DNA of 55,714 nucleotides from Cyanobacteria bacterium REEB446 (GCA_018970325.1 JAGWWP010000009.1:1-55714); one strand, 5' to 3'. Counted from the stretch's first letter, positions 27,004 to 36,189 are shown. The notes: generated by a model from the sequence alone, not told the origin. A program made the numbers and translations.

Positions 27004-27607
27004 TGAAGGATCTATAAATAGTTGATTCTCTATGATTCGGTTATTCCCAAATTTGTGAGCCTCTTTTGGGATTACTTGTTTGAAAATATTAGACGCTATT
27101 TCGTTCTGACCCTCTTCCCATCGAGCGACTGTATTTTGTTTTGTATTTAAAATATTGATTAAAACTGGACCTATCTGATTAAATTGCAATATTAACTCTA
27201 GTACACACTCTTCACCTTTCTGATTTTCTGCCAATAAGTATAATGGTTTGTGCTTACTAGTGCGTACAGTATCTTGGTACTCATCTGCTTCTGGCTTGGA
27301 TATGATTTTAGTAACTTTTAAATTCTGTAACTCTTCTGAGTCTATATTAACGTATGATGCCTTATCCTCTGCTTCGTCAAAGCAGCTTCAGATACTATCA
27401 CGAGTACATGCCTATTAAGCTTTTAGGTGTGTCATCGGGTGGAGTCGCCATACTTCCAGCTTGTTCTCTTAGATTTTCAGGAGGAATAAGATTCTTTTCT
27501 ACTCCTGACCCTACTCCTTGACTCTTTGTTGGCTGGGCAGCTTGATTTCTCCATTGATTAAATATTTTTCGAGGATCTAATTCCATTGCACGTATCATCT
27601 TATCCAC
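26992..27607 (-). pseudogene. Degraded or frame-disrupted gene of unknown function
   Basis: Two minus-strand reading frames follow each other. The first (27607 to 27398, 69 codons) starts with ATG and encodes a Pro/Gln-rich stretch (DPRKIFNQWRNQ). The second is open from 27387 to 26992 in another frame and contains VLELILQFNQIGPVLIN. No ATG or GTG lies in the second frame, only a TTG at 27234 without a ribosome-binding site. The frames do not overlap: 7 bases separate the two stop-free segments, so a single indel would not join them. I read this as the remains of one gene of about 200 codons with at least two changes, but two unrelated small ORFs are possible. It fills the 718-bp gap between the TPR gene and tyrS, where nothing else is apparent. 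Confidence 0.35.
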
Positions 27608-27721
27608 CTGGCATCAATTTGTCAAGCTATATTCGGGAGGGGATTTGATTAACTATTCTAGTTAACATTCCAATTAATCCCTGCGTACCTCTTTAAATAA
27701 GCTTTATAATTAGTCTTCGCA

Positions 27722-29029
27722 ATGCAAGCTAACTTAAGTACAGATGAAAAAATCAAAAAAACCCTAAACGGCATAGTAGATTTTAAGCCTGGTGGAACTA
27801 AAGAATTAGAAAAATTACTGAAAGATGCTGCTAAAGAAGGAAAGCAGCTTAGAGTTAAGCTTGGTATAGATCCTACCAGTACAGACTTACATTTGGGTCA
27901 TATGGTCTGCATGCAGAAACTTAAACAGTTTCAGGAACTTGGTCACCAAGCGGTTTTAATTATAGGTGGCTTTACCGCTCAAGTAGGAGATCCATCTGGC
28001 AGAAACTCAGCTAGACCTCCTCTCACAGCTGAAGATGTAGCTAAAAACGCTCAGACCTATCTAGATCAGGTTTCTAAAGTTTTAGATCTAAATAAAGTAG
28101 AAATCGTAAATAATGCTGACTGGTTTAATAAGTTTTCTTTAAACGATATGCTGAAGCTTGCAGGGAAAGTTACTATTAATCAGATGTTAGCGAAAGAAGC
28201 CTTCGGAAAAAGGCTCGACGAAGGAAATCCGCTGTTCGCGCATGAGATTTTTTATCCACTTTTACAGGGCTTCGATAGCGTCGAGGTAAAAGCTGATATA
28301 GAACTAGGTGGTACTGATCAAACTTTCAATTTAATGGTCGGTAGAGACTTACAGAAGGCTTATGATCAGCCTCAGCAGCATATTTTAACTATGCCATTAT
28401 TAATAGGATTAGACGGACAGAAAAAAATGTCCAAGACTAGTCTTAATTACATCGCCTTAAACGATAGTCCAGAAGATATGTTCGGCAAGACTATGAGTAT
28501 CAGCGATGAAATGATTTTAGATTACTATACTCTCTGCCTATCACCATCAGCAGAGCTTTTAAAAGAAGTGGCAGATAAACTTGGTCAGCGAGAGACATTT
28601 AACCCTAGAGATATTAAAGTAGAGCTAGCCATGAGAATAGTAGAAACTTATTATTCTAAAGAAGAGGCAGCGAGAGCTAAAGAGCATTTCGAGAATTTAT
28701 TTAAGAAAAAATTAGTCCCAGACGATATTCCAGAGTGTAATTTATCTGATCTTAAAGACTATGATCTAGACACAGGCATTCCATTAGTCGATCTAATAGT
28801 TTTAAAAGAACTCGCTGAGACTAAGGGAGAAGCGAAGCGCCTTATACAGGGTGGTGGCGTTAAACTTAATGGTGAAAAGGTTTCTGATGTTTTCTTGAAA
28901 CTGACTTTAGAGTATATGAAGTCCATCAGTGATTCGACTGAAAATGAAGATACTCCAGTAGCTATTTTACAAGTCGGTAAGAAAAAATTCTGTAAACTAG
29001 TAACTCACGCCACAATAAAAGCAAAGTAA
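27722..29029 (+). CDS. tyrS: Tyrosyl-tRNA synthetase
   Basis: This class I synthetase charges tRNA-Tyr. The HIGH-type motif reads HLGH in GIDPTSTDLHLGHM and the KMSKS loop reads KMSKT. The tyrosine pocket blocks (IIGGFTAQVGDPSGR, LGGTDQTFNLMVGRDL) are present. A C-terminal S4 RNA-binding domain (about 350-430) includes EAKRLIQGGGVKLNGEKV. Length (435 aa) fits the TyrZ-like bacterial branch. No T-box leader is seen in the short upstream gap. The histidine kinase gene starts 10 bp after the stop, so it may be read through from here. Confidence 0.95.
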   Translation: MQANLSTDEKIKKTLNGIVDFKPGGTKELEKLLKDAAKEGKQLRVKLGIDPTSTDLHLGHMVCMQKLKQFQELGHQAVLIIGGFTAQVGDPSGRNSARPPLTAEDVAKNAQTYLDQVSKVLDLNKVEIVNNADWFNKFSLNDMLKLAGKVTINQMLAKEAFGKRLDEGNPLFAHEIFYPLLQGFDSVEVKADIELGGTDQTFNLMVGRDLQKAYDQPQQHILTMPLLIGLDGQKKMSKTSLNYIALNDSPEDMFGKTMSISDEMILDYYTLCLSPSAELLKEVADKLGQRETFNPRDIKVELAMRIVETYYSKEEAARAKEHFENLFKKKLVPDDIPECNLSDLKDYDLDTGIPLVDLIVLKELAETKGEAKRLIQGGGVKLNGEKVSDVFLKLTLEYMKSISDSTENEDTPVAILQVGKKKFCKLVTHATIKAK

Positions 29030-29039
29030 GAGATTCATA

Positions 29040-30437
29040 GTGGCTAACCTTATAAATTTTCTTGATAATAACCTACCCTTTATCTCTGAGATTCTACTTG
29101 CTGATATTAGATTATTTATTAAAAATATCCACTCAAAAGAATTAGAAATATTCGTTCATAACTACTATCACTCGAAGCAAGATTCCTTTTATCTCGACTC
29201 CTCTGCAAAAAGCATAGATAAGGGCAGGCACTTTCAAATCCACAAGGATGCCTTTATACAAAAGGCTTTCCAGCTGGGCAAACCTCTAGTAGGCCAGTAT
29301 GGCTTAGTAGTCGAAAACAGAAGAATACAAGAATTTGCTTACCCTATCCTAGATTCAGATTGTGGTGGAAATACTGACGAAGCCATCGCGGTGATAGCAA
29401 TTCAGAGGGATATATATCTCACTCGTTTAATACTGGGTAGACACTGGGATTTTATCGCAGATATTTTAATTAAATCGCTTAAAAGTAAATTACTTACAGA
29501 CACTAATTTCCCAGCTATTAGCCTAGGGGAAGGGGTAATTATTTTAAAGGAAGATAGAAAAATATTTTTCCCTAACCCTATCTCAGTAAGCTTACTTTCA
29601 GAAATAGCAGAGCATACTAACCAATTACTCGGTAGATCCTTAGATGATCTACTCCATAATTACTCCAAAAAATATAAAGGCAAACAGACAGCTAATTCTA
29701 TAGAAGCTATAGAAGAGATAACTCTTAGACGTAGGTCTCTGAGATTATGCTATGTGCCGTTCACAGAGGGCTTTTCAGCCGTTATTCTAAAAGATATTTC
29801 CGAGTTGAAAATTAAAGAGACTTTACTAAAAGAAATACATCACCGCGTAAAAAATAATTTACAGACAGTCGCGTCTCTTCTTAGAATGCAGCAACGCAGA
29901 AATCCCGAGCTTCAAGATTGCTTTAATGAAGCGATTAACCGTACTAACAGTATTAGCATAGTACATGAATCCCTTTCCCACAGTGATGATATAGAGAATA
30001 TTGATTTCGGGTATCTTTCACAGCAGATCATTAAAAATCTTTTAGCCTCCTTCGGTTTAGAAAATTTATCAATAAATTTTTACTGCCCGCAGAAAATCCT
30101 TATACAGAGTGACGAGGCGACGAAACTTGCTTTAATTTTAAATGAATTATTATCTAACTCTCTAGAACACGCTGGGGAAAAGATAAGCCAAATAGATATT
30201 AGCTTAAATTATTTAGAATACGACCCTAATACGCTTCTACTCTCTATCGCTGATAATGGAACAGGCTTTCCAGAGAATTTTAATTTTAATAAGACGACTG
30301 GGCTTGGCTGGGAAATCATCAAGAACCTTGCAGAAGAGTGCCTTGAGGCGAAGATTAATATAGATAAGTCCCATTCTGGAGCGAAAGTGGAGATGCTAAT
30401 TCCCATGCAAAAACTTCTAAACCTTAATGTCGAGTGA
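29040..30437 (+). CDS. pdtaS: PdtaS-like sensor histidine kinase (HisKA_2)
   Basis: A 465-residue cytoplasmic histidine kinase with no TM segment and a GTG start. Residues 1-150 form a GAF-like sensor and about 160-255 a PAS-like region. The HisKA_2 box EIHHRVKNNLQTVASLLR contains the phosphoacceptor (H267 or H268). The ATPase domain has LNELLSNSLEHA (N box), DNGTGFP (G1) and GLGWEII (G2). The layout matches PdtaS of mycobacteria and EutW-type kinases, which phosphorylate ANTAR regulators; such a regulator follows 48 bp downstream. The signal is unknown. Spacing of 10 bp to tyrS suggests joint transcription with translation genes. Confidence 0.9.
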   Translation: MANLINFLDNNLPFISEILLADIRLFIKNIHSKELEIFVHNYYHSKQDSFYLDSSAKSIDKGRHFQIHKDAFIQKAFQLGKPLVGQYGLVVENRRIQEFAYPILDSDCGGNTDEAIAVIAIQRDIYLTRLILGRHWDFIADILIKSLKSKLLTDTNFPAISLGEGVIILKEDRKIFFPNPISVSLLSEIAEHTNQLLGRSLDDLLHNYSKKYKGKQTANSIEAIEEITLRRRSLRLCYVPFTEGFSAVILKDISELKIKETLLKEIHHRVKNNLQTVASLLRMQQRRNPELQDCFNEAINRTNSISIVHESLSHSDDIENIDFGYLSQQIIKNLLASFGLENLSINFYCPQKILIQSDEATKLALILNELLSNSLEHAGEKISQIDISLNYLEYDPNTLLLSIADNGTGFPENFNFNKTTGLGWEIIKNLAEECLEAKINIDKSHSGAKVEMLIPMQKLLNLNVE

Positions 30438-30485
30438 AAATATCTCAATATAGCCTTATAATATAAAGTACGGTTGTTTTTAAAT

Positions 30486-31088
30486 ATGAGTAACTCAGAT
30501 GAGCATTTGATTAAAGTTTTTATTGTTGATGATGAACCATTGATCAGAATGGACTTGAGAGAAATGCTACACGAATCCCTAGTCTATAAAGTAGTAGGCG
30601 AGGCCAAAGACGGTAGCGAGGCTTTAGAACTTATTAAACAAGCAGAGCCAGACATAATTTTCATGGATGTTCGCATGCCTAAACAGGACGGTATTACGAC
30701 AGCTAAACAGATTCAAGAAAATTTCGCTAGTATAATTCCTGTAATTATGCTCACAGCCTACAGTCAGCAAGACTTAATTGAGCAAGCAAGTGCAGCAGGT
30801 GTTTTCGCTTATTTAACAAAGCCTCTCAGAAAACCAGATCTAATACCAGCTATCGAAATATCTTTAGCAAGAGCTGTAGAGATGCGAGAACTGCGCCAAG
30901 AAGTAGATACTCTTAAAGATAAAATTGAAACTAGAAAATTAGTAGAGAAAGCTAAAGGTATCTTGATGACTAGGTTTGATATCCCAGAGCAGGTAGCTTA
31001 CAGAAAACTTCAGAAAGAAGCTATGGATAAGCGTATGAGTCTTAAAGAAATGGCTCAGATTCTGCTTGAAACTTTAGCGACTAGTTAG
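30486..31088 (+). CDS. pdtaR: ANTAR-domain response regulator (PdtaR-like)
   Basis: A response regulator with a receiver domain (VFIVDDEPLIRMDL; phospho-Asp in IIFMDVRMP; conserved Thr and Lys in LTAY and LTKPL). A helical linker and a C-terminal ANTAR domain follow (AKGILMTRFDIPEQVAYRKLQKEAM, about 150-195). ANTAR proteins bind paired hexaloop hairpins in mRNA and prevent transcription termination. Phosphorylation by the upstream kinase would switch it on. I start it at the ATG at 30486; a TTG at 30474 is a weaker choice. Its RNA targets are not visible here. Confidence 0.92.
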   Translation: MSNSDEHLIKVFIVDDEPLIRMDLREMLHESLVYKVVGEAKDGSEALELIKQAEPDIIFMDVRMPKQDGITTAKQIQENFASIIPVIMLTAYSQQDLIEQASAAGVFAYLTKPLRKPDLIPAIEISLARAVEMRELRQEVDTLKDKIETRKLVEKAKGILMTRFDIPEQVAYRKLQKEAMDKRMSLKEMAQILLETLATS

Positions 31089-31107
31089 ATTAAAAATCGC
31101 CCCAAAG

Positions 31108-31148
31108 TACCATATAATTCTGGAGTTGGATTCCGAAATTATATGGTA
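31108..31148. promoter_or_regulatory. Inverted repeat covering a -10-like box before DUF4143 ATPase
   Basis: TACCATATAATT (31108-31119) is exactly repeated in inverse as AATTATATGGTA (31137-31148). The stem continues inward with one mismatch and G-T pairs to a 5-base loop (31126-31130). The left arm contains a perfect TATAAT (31113-31118), though no good -35 box is seen. It ends 10 bp before the ATG at 31159. It could be an autoregulatory operator or an RNA hairpin over the ribosome-binding region. With no following T run it is not a typical terminator for the upstream gene. Confidence 0.5.
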
Positions 31149-31158
31149 AATTAACTTT

Positions 31159-32415
31159 ATGGACTATAGAAAAAGATTTATTGAATCTGAGATAGATGAT
31201 CTTTTCGAGATATTCCCAATCGTTTCATTAACTGGTCCTCGTCAATCTGGTAAGTCGACTCTTATTAAACATTACATCAATAAAAAAAAAATACCTTGGG
31301 TTTATATTTCCTTAGATGATAGAGAAATACTTTTAAGAATAAAGGAGGACCCTACCCTTTTCGCTCACTCAATAAATTCAAATATCGCTATAGACGAAGC
31401 CCAAAAAGCCCCAGAGTTATTTCATGCTTTAAAACAAGTGGTAGACGCAGGATTAAAACATAAAATTATTCTTTCTGGTTCAGCTAATTTTTTATTACTA
31501 AAATCTATTACTGAATCTCTTGCTGGCAGGGTTGGTCTTTTAGAGCTTCAAGCTTTTTCAATCGCTGAAGCTTATGAATATAAATCAAATTCATTAATAC
31601 ATAAAATCATCAAGCACCACTCAATAAAAGATCTCTATGAAACACTTATGAATAGTCAATTAGAGAAAATTTCTGATAAAAAATTAATGAATTTTATTCT
31701 CTATGGCGGTTTTCCTAAACTTATTGAGTTAAAGCCTGAACAGAAACTCAAGTGGTTTGATCGCTATATTAGCACTTACATCGAAAGAGATTTGCGTGAC
31801 CTGTCACAGATTGGGAATTTAGATAATTTTCAGAAAGTTTATAAATTGTTTGCTTATCAAACAGCTCAAATTCTTAACCTCAGTAATATTGCTAGTGACA
31901 CAGGTATAGATTCTAAAACCGTAAAGCACTATCTATCAATATTAGAATCATCGTATCAGTGTAAAACTCTGCCAGCCTATTTTTCAAAGCAGCGTAAACA
32001 ATTAATTAAAAGCCCTAAAATCTTTTACACTGATACTGGATTAGTAAACTTTCACCAAAGAAACGTTGACCTGGATTCAATGTTAAATCGAGGTGGCTGG
32101 GGACATATACTAGAAACCTTTGTCTATAGTGAATTACATAAAGAAGCTAAAGATATGAGCCCTAAAGTAGATTTATATTTCTGGCGAACAAACAACGGTG
32201 CTGAAGTGGATTTTATTTTAAGTTATGGTGAAAAGCTTTATCCGATAGAAGTAAAAGCAGCAGCTATAATAAATAGTTATGAATTAAAAAGCTTAGAAAG
32301 CTTTATGGAAGCTGAAGGAACTAAAGTACCCTTCGGAATAGTTTTCTATCGTGGTGATAGAATTAGCTTTTTTAAAGAAAATATTTTAGGTATTCCTTTA
32401 GGGTACTTAGGCTAA
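31159..32415 (+). CDS. AAA_14 / DUF4143 family ATPase
   Basis: A 418-residue ATPase, the third of its family in the window. Walker A is GPRQSGKS, Walker B is NIAIDEAQK and the sensor segment is ILSGSANFLLL. The middle part has a helix-turn-helix-like stretch (NLSNIASDTGIDSKTVKHYLS). The DUF4143 end has NNGAEVDFILSY...YPIEVKAA, the D...ExK arrangement typical of the family. The length is normal. A strong inverted repeat sits just before the start codon. It converges on the GT2 gene with a 35-bp gap. The role is unknown; toxin-like or mobile-element-associated behaviour has been suggested for the family, but nothing here proves it. Confidence 0.9.
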   Translation: MDYRKRFIESEIDDLFEIFPIVSLTGPRQSGKSTLIKHYINKKKIPWVYISLDDREILLRIKEDPTLFAHSINSNIAIDEAQKAPELFHALKQVVDAGLKHKIILSGSANFLLLKSITESLAGRVGLLELQAFSIAEAYEYKSNSLIHKIIKHHSIKDLYETLMNSQLEKISDKKLMNFILYGGFPKLIELKPEQKLKWFDRYISTYIERDLRDLSQIGNLDNFQKVYKLFAYQTAQILNLSNIASDTGIDSKTVKHYLSILESSYQCKTLPAYFSKQRKQLIKSPKIFYTDTGLVNFHQRNVDLDSMLNRGGWGHILETFVYSELHKEAKDMSPKVDLYFWRTNNGAEVDFILSYGEKLYPIEVKAAAIINSYELKSLESFMEAEGTKVPFGIVFYRGDRISFFKENILGIPLGYLG

Positions 32416-32450
32416 AAAGCCTTGAACTTGTGCATTTGCGAGCAGTTTCT

Positions 32451-33383
32451 TTAAACTTCCAGCTCAATAAAATAACGTGGTCTATCCTTAACTTCTTGAT
32501 AAAGCTTACCGATATACTCACCGAGTATGCCGAAACACAGTAGCTGAACACCACCTATAAAATAAATAGAAATTATAATAGAAGCCCAGCCTGGGACTAC
32601 CTCGCCGAAAAGCTTAGAATATAAGGCCCAGAGACCAATGCCAATTGAAGCAAGAATAGAAAGAAAGCCTAAACCACTTATAAGACGCAAAGGCATTACA
32701 GAGAAAGAGGTTACACCATTCCAAGCAAAGGATAACATTTTATTTAGTGGGTATTTCGACTCACCAGCAAAGCGTTTCGACCTGTCATAGTAGACTATCG
32801 AATGCTTAAAACCGATCAAAGGAATTATTCCTCTTAAAAACATATTTATCTCACGAAACTCTTTTAAAGCCTGAATCGCTCTTCTACTCATCAGCCTATA
32901 ATCTGCATGATTATAGATGGTTTTAGTTCCAAGAAAATTCATTAAGCCATAAAATAACTGTGCTGTAGTTCTTTTAAAAAATGAGTCTGAGTCTCTCTGT
33001 TTTCGTACCGCATAAACGATCTGGTCGCCCTGTAAATAGTTATCTAACATTTCACGAATAACATTAATATCATCTTGTAAGTCAGCATCGATGCTTATTA
33101 CCGCATCAGCATCAACACTAAATAAACCAGCGAGTAAAGCATTTTGATGCCCGCAGTTATTTGAAAGTTTAATACCTTTAATATGTTGCGTTTCTTTACT
33201 TAAATCTTGAATCTGAGACCAAGTTCTATCGGCACTGCCATCATCCACAAAACAAAGAAAACTAGAATCTGATATTTTAGCTGCTGTGATTAATTCTTTT
33301 AATAAGTCTAAAAGGCGAGAAGCTGTCTCTGAAAGAACTTCTTCTTCGTTATAACAAGGTACTACTATTGCTATTTTGGTCAC
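32451..33383 (-). CDS. GtrB/DPMS-like polyprenyl-phosphate glycosyltransferase
   Basis: A 310-residue GT2 enzyme. The catalytic domain (IVVPCYNEEEV, FVDDGSADRTW, ISIDADLQDD) carries the DxD-type metal-binding site, and two TM helices lie at about 233-295. This layout matches GtrB and bacterial dolichol-phosphate-mannose synthase homologues, which move a sugar from UDP/GDP donors to undecaprenyl phosphate at the cytoplasmic face. The product would serve as donor for a GT-C enzyme, and one lies 93 bp away, transcribed divergently from it. The sugar is not determinable. Confidence 0.92.
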   Translation of the reverse strand: MTKIAIVVPCYNEEEVLSETASRLLDLLKELITAAKISDSSFLCFVDDGSADRTWSQIQDLSKETQHIKGIKLSNNCGHQNALLAGLFSVDADAVISIDADLQDDINVIREMLDNYLQGDQIVYAVRKQRDSDSFFKRTTAQLFYGLMNFLGTKTIYNHADYRLMSRRAIQALKEFREINMFLRGIIPLIGFKHSIVYYDRSKRFAGESKYPLNKMLSFAWNGVTSFSVMPLRLISGLGFLSILASIGIGLWALYSKLFGEVVPGWASIIISIYFIGGVQLLCFGILGEYIGKLYQEVKDRPRYFIELEV

Positions 33384-33476
33384 AATGATAACTCATAAAA
33401 ACCTCTGTAGTCACGCAGCGATCTCTATGAGTATAATAGACTATCGAAAACAAGGCGATAGAAAATTCTCAGATTA

Positions 33477-35069
33477 TTGTTTATTTTTCAAACTTTAATA
33501 GCTGCCATTTCATGGCTAGCTTGGTTTATAGCAGCTCAAGATAGTAAACTCGGCTATTTCGTCCAAAAAAGTTTTTTCCTCCCCGTTCCACTAGAGCAAG
33601 TTACCAACCAAGTAGTTAATAGTTTCAATCCAGTAGAATTTCCATCTGGGCTAATCTGTTTAAATGATCTGCTTATACCTTCTGGCTATCAAGTCTTGAA
33701 CCATTTATCTATGCTGGTTTTCGTAATAATTTATGGCTTTATTTTCTTTAAGACTCTATTTCCTGATTTTAATTTTCCTAAATTTAAATTCTTTACAGAA
33801 AAACAAACGCCCTCCCAGAATGATCTTCCTTGGCTACTCGCCATCGCTTTTATCTCAGTGATTATGTTACCAGCTAATTCTTCTGACATATTTGGCTATA
33901 TCTCTTTTGGTAAGCAGATAGTTCACTATGATCAGAATCCCTATAGCGAAATTTTAGCGAATATAGAAAACTGGCGCTTAGATCCACTATTAGGAAATAT
34001 GCGCTGGGAGTATAATCCATCACCATATGGTCCAGTCTTTACTTTAATTTGTAAATTTTTTGTCAGTATATCTTGGAATAATCTATGGCTTAGCTTTTTT
34101 ATTTTTAAGATATTTAATTTTACCTGTTATTTATTACTTATTTATATCTTTCACCATACTTTGAAATACTTTCTTCGAGGGGGAACAGCAGATTCTGTTC
34201 AAGAGACGAAGATCTGGAACGCATATAGAGTATGGCATCTCGTAGCTTTAAATCCACTGTTAATCACCCAAGGTCTCTGGAATGGTCATAATGACCTGCT
34301 TTTAGCCGTATTAGCCTTCGTCCCAGTATTTTTTATAGTGAAAGCTTTTTCTTCAGAAGAAAATTTAAACACAGAAATTCTAGATGGCGAGCAGTCCCAT
34401 CTTGTATTTAAATTTCTTAAATCTAAATATCTTAGTTTAAATCTAGCTATCTGCCTTCTAATTCTTTCTGTCCTAGTAAAATATATAACGATTATTTTAA
34501 TACCCTTACTGTTACTGTGGATTTGGAAAAGGGAACGCTACATACCTTATTACGGCTTAATTGCAGGTGTTCTCTGCTTCTATTTTTCTTCTCAGTATTT
34601 TAATTTATTTAATATCGATTATACAGAAATCTCTAATAATGCGACTCTCTTTCATAAATCACTTTTTGATGTGATTAACACGGTGTTTAAATTAATCACT
34701 AAAACAGATTTACCTAAGTCTGCTGTTTTAATCTCACTGGCGACGTATGCCTTGTTTTATGCTTATATATTTTTTAAACTCTTTTTCTCTAAAACAGGAC
34801 AGAAGAGTGATTTAGATTTTCTTAAAAGCCTCAGCATGGTTTATGCTGTTTTACTTTTAATAATTAGCCCTAAATTTCATTCTTGGTATTTAATTTCCCT
34901 TTTACCTTTCGCTGCGATATCTCATCCTCGCTTGTGTTTCGCTTTAAGCCTCGGGCATTTACTGTCTATAACTTTTATAGATCAGGCTCATGTTTTAAAT
35001 TATCTGTTGATGACGGTGCTGCCTGTGGCACAGACATATTTTTACGATTCTTACCTACGCAGAAACTGA
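33477..35069 (+). CDS. GT-C type integral membrane glycosyltransferase
   Basis: A 530-residue protein with about 11-13 hydrophobic segments. The stretch SSDIFGYISFGKQIVHYDQN, followed by YNPSPYGPVFTLI, resembles the first-loop acidic motif and nearby region of polyprenol-phosphate-mannose-dependent mannosyltransferases (MptA/MptB type). Such enzymes use lipid-linked sugars on the outer side of the inner membrane. The divergent GtrB-like gene could supply the donor. The only plausible start is TTG at 33477, preceded by no strong ribosome-binding site, so the N-terminus is uncertain. The last bases overlap a copy of the dispersed repeat (35057-35074). Family-level assignment only. Confidence 0.75.
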   Translation: MFIFQTLIAAISWLAWFIAAQDSKLGYFVQKSFFLPVPLEQVTNQVVNSFNPVEFPSGLICLNDLLIPSGYQVLNHLSMLVFVIIYGFIFFKTLFPDFNFPKFKFFTEKQTPSQNDLPWLLAIAFISVIMLPANSSDIFGYISFGKQIVHYDQNPYSEILANIENWRLDPLLGNMRWEYNPSPYGPVFTLICKFFVSISWNNLWLSFFIFKIFNFTCYLLLIYIFHHTLKYFLRGGTADSVQETKIWNAYRVWHLVALNPLLITQGLWNGHNDLLLAVLAFVPVFFIVKAFSSEENLNTEILDGEQSHLVFKFLKSKYLSLNLAICLLILSVLVKYITIILIPLLLLWIWKRERYIPYYGLIAGVLCFYFSSQYFNLFNIDYTEISNNATLFHKSLFDVINTVFKLITKTDLPKSAVLISLATYALFYAYIFFKLFFSKTGQKSDLDFLKSLSMVYAVLLLIISPKFHSWYLISLLPFAAISHPRLCFALSLGHLLSITFIDQAHVLNYLLMTVLPVAQTYFYDSYLRRN

Positions 35070-35074
35070 AGTTT
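35057..35074 (+). repeat. Short dispersed repeat copy at GT-C gene end
   Basis: ACGCAGAAACTGAAGTTT differs at one position from the copy at 38277 and at two from the nadD copy (minus strand, 41348-41377). It spans the stop codon of the GT-C gene and lies in the gap towards the converging threonine aldolase gene. So here the element may have supplied the stop codon and the last residues. Confidence 0.5.
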
Positions 35075-35076
35075 CG

Positions 35077-36099
35077 CTACACGCCCAAGATATCCTGAAC
35101 AAAACCCTCTATATCAGCTTCACAAGTATCAAAAGAACACATCCACCTAACAATAGGCTCTGCTTCACTCCATATATAAAATGAATGTTTAGCTTGAAGC
35201 CTATCCACTAATTCACGAGGCAGTTTCACGAAAACTCCATTAGCTTCTACCGCATAAACTATTTCTAAATCAGGAATATTTTTAATTTTTTCAGCTAAGA
35301 GCTTAGCCATTCTATTAGCTTGCTTAGCGTTCTCTAGGTAGAGATCATTTGATAATAGTTCTAGAAACTGAGCTGAAATAAAACGCATTTTAGAAGCGAG
35401 CTGCATTCCTTGCTTTCTTCTGTATTTAAAACCCTCTGCTAGACTAGCATCTCTGAAGATAATCGCTTCACCTAGTAACATACCGTTTTTAGTACCACCG
35501 AAGGATAGTAAATCTACACCTAAATCGAAACTCACTTCTTTTAAGCTAAGACCCAGGCTAGCAGAAGCATTTGCTAATCTTGCACCATCTAGATGTAACA
35601 GCATGCCATGTTCATGAGCTAAATCAGCTAAAACCCTGATCTCGTCTGGCTTATAAACAGTTCCTAATTCTGTAGAATTAGCAATGGAAATAACTTTAGG
35701 CTGAGAATTATGCTGATTATCGAAGCCTATTAAATGTGGCTTAATAAGTGCTGCTGTGAGCTTACCATCTGTGGTTTTAACAGTAGTAAGTTTAACTCCA
35801 GTAAAGAACTCCGGCGCGCCACACTCATCTACATAAAGATGAGAAGTCTCTGCACAGATTATAGAATTATAGGATTCTGTAACTGAGGCGAGTCCAAGAA
35901 CATTAGCGGCAGTACCATTAAAAACGAAGAAAATTTCTCTATCAGAGCCGAACTGCTCTTTAAATTTACTTATAGCTGCCCGAGTAAGCTCATCAGCACC
36001 ATAAGCTGGAGCATGAGCTAAATTAGCTTTTACGATAGCATCTAAAATTTTTGGGTGAATCCCTGAATAATTATCGCTAGCAAAGGATTTTAGATTCAT
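35077..36099 (-). CDS. ltaE: Low-specificity threonine aldolase
   Basis: A 340-residue PLP enzyme of fold type I that splits threonine or allo-threonine into glycine and acetaldehyde. The N-terminal FASDNYSGIHPKI, the ETSHLYVDECG segment, the cofactor-binding HLDGARLANA and the lysine motif SFGGTKNG (Schiff-base Lys) are all present. Length is normal. It stands alone, converging on the GT-C gene. Glycine or threonine turnover is the likely role. Other beta-eliminating lyases share the fold, but the motif set favours LtaE. Confidence 0.92.
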   Translation of the reverse strand: MNLKSFASDNYSGIHPKILDAIVKANLAHAPAYGADELTRAAISKFKEQFGSDREIFFVFNGTAANVLGLASVTESYNSIICAETSHLYVDECGAPEFFTGVKLTTVKTTDGKLTAALIKPHLIGFDNQHNSQPKVISIANSTELGTVYKPDEIRVLADLAHEHGMLLHLDGARLANASASLGLSLKEVSFDLGVDLLSFGGTKNGMLLGEAIIFRDASLAEGFKYRRKQGMQLASKMRFISAQFLELLSNDLYLENAKQANRMAKLLAEKIKNIPDLEIVYAVEANGVFVKLPRELVDRLQAKHSFYIWSEAEPIVRWMCSFDTCEADIEGFVQDILGV

Positions 36100-36189
36100 T
36101 GATTTAGCCTTGACCTAAGACTATTGTAAACTCAGAATGTACTTTATTTACGCTTGGTGGCACTTTGAGTAATTAATTTTTCAAACTAT

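Noticed and set aside
31096-31158. Inverted repeat as terminator of the ANTAR regulator gene
   Set aside because: The stem is AT-rich at its base and is not followed by a T run; its position before the ATG fits regulation better.
33411-33430. Further copy of the dispersed repeat (ACGCAGCG) upstream of the GtrB-like gene
   Set aside because: Only about eight bases resemble the core, so it could be chance.
34170-34220. Extra loop in the GT-C enzyme (about residues 232-248) as another repeat insertion
   Set aside because: The DNA there does not match the repeat core.
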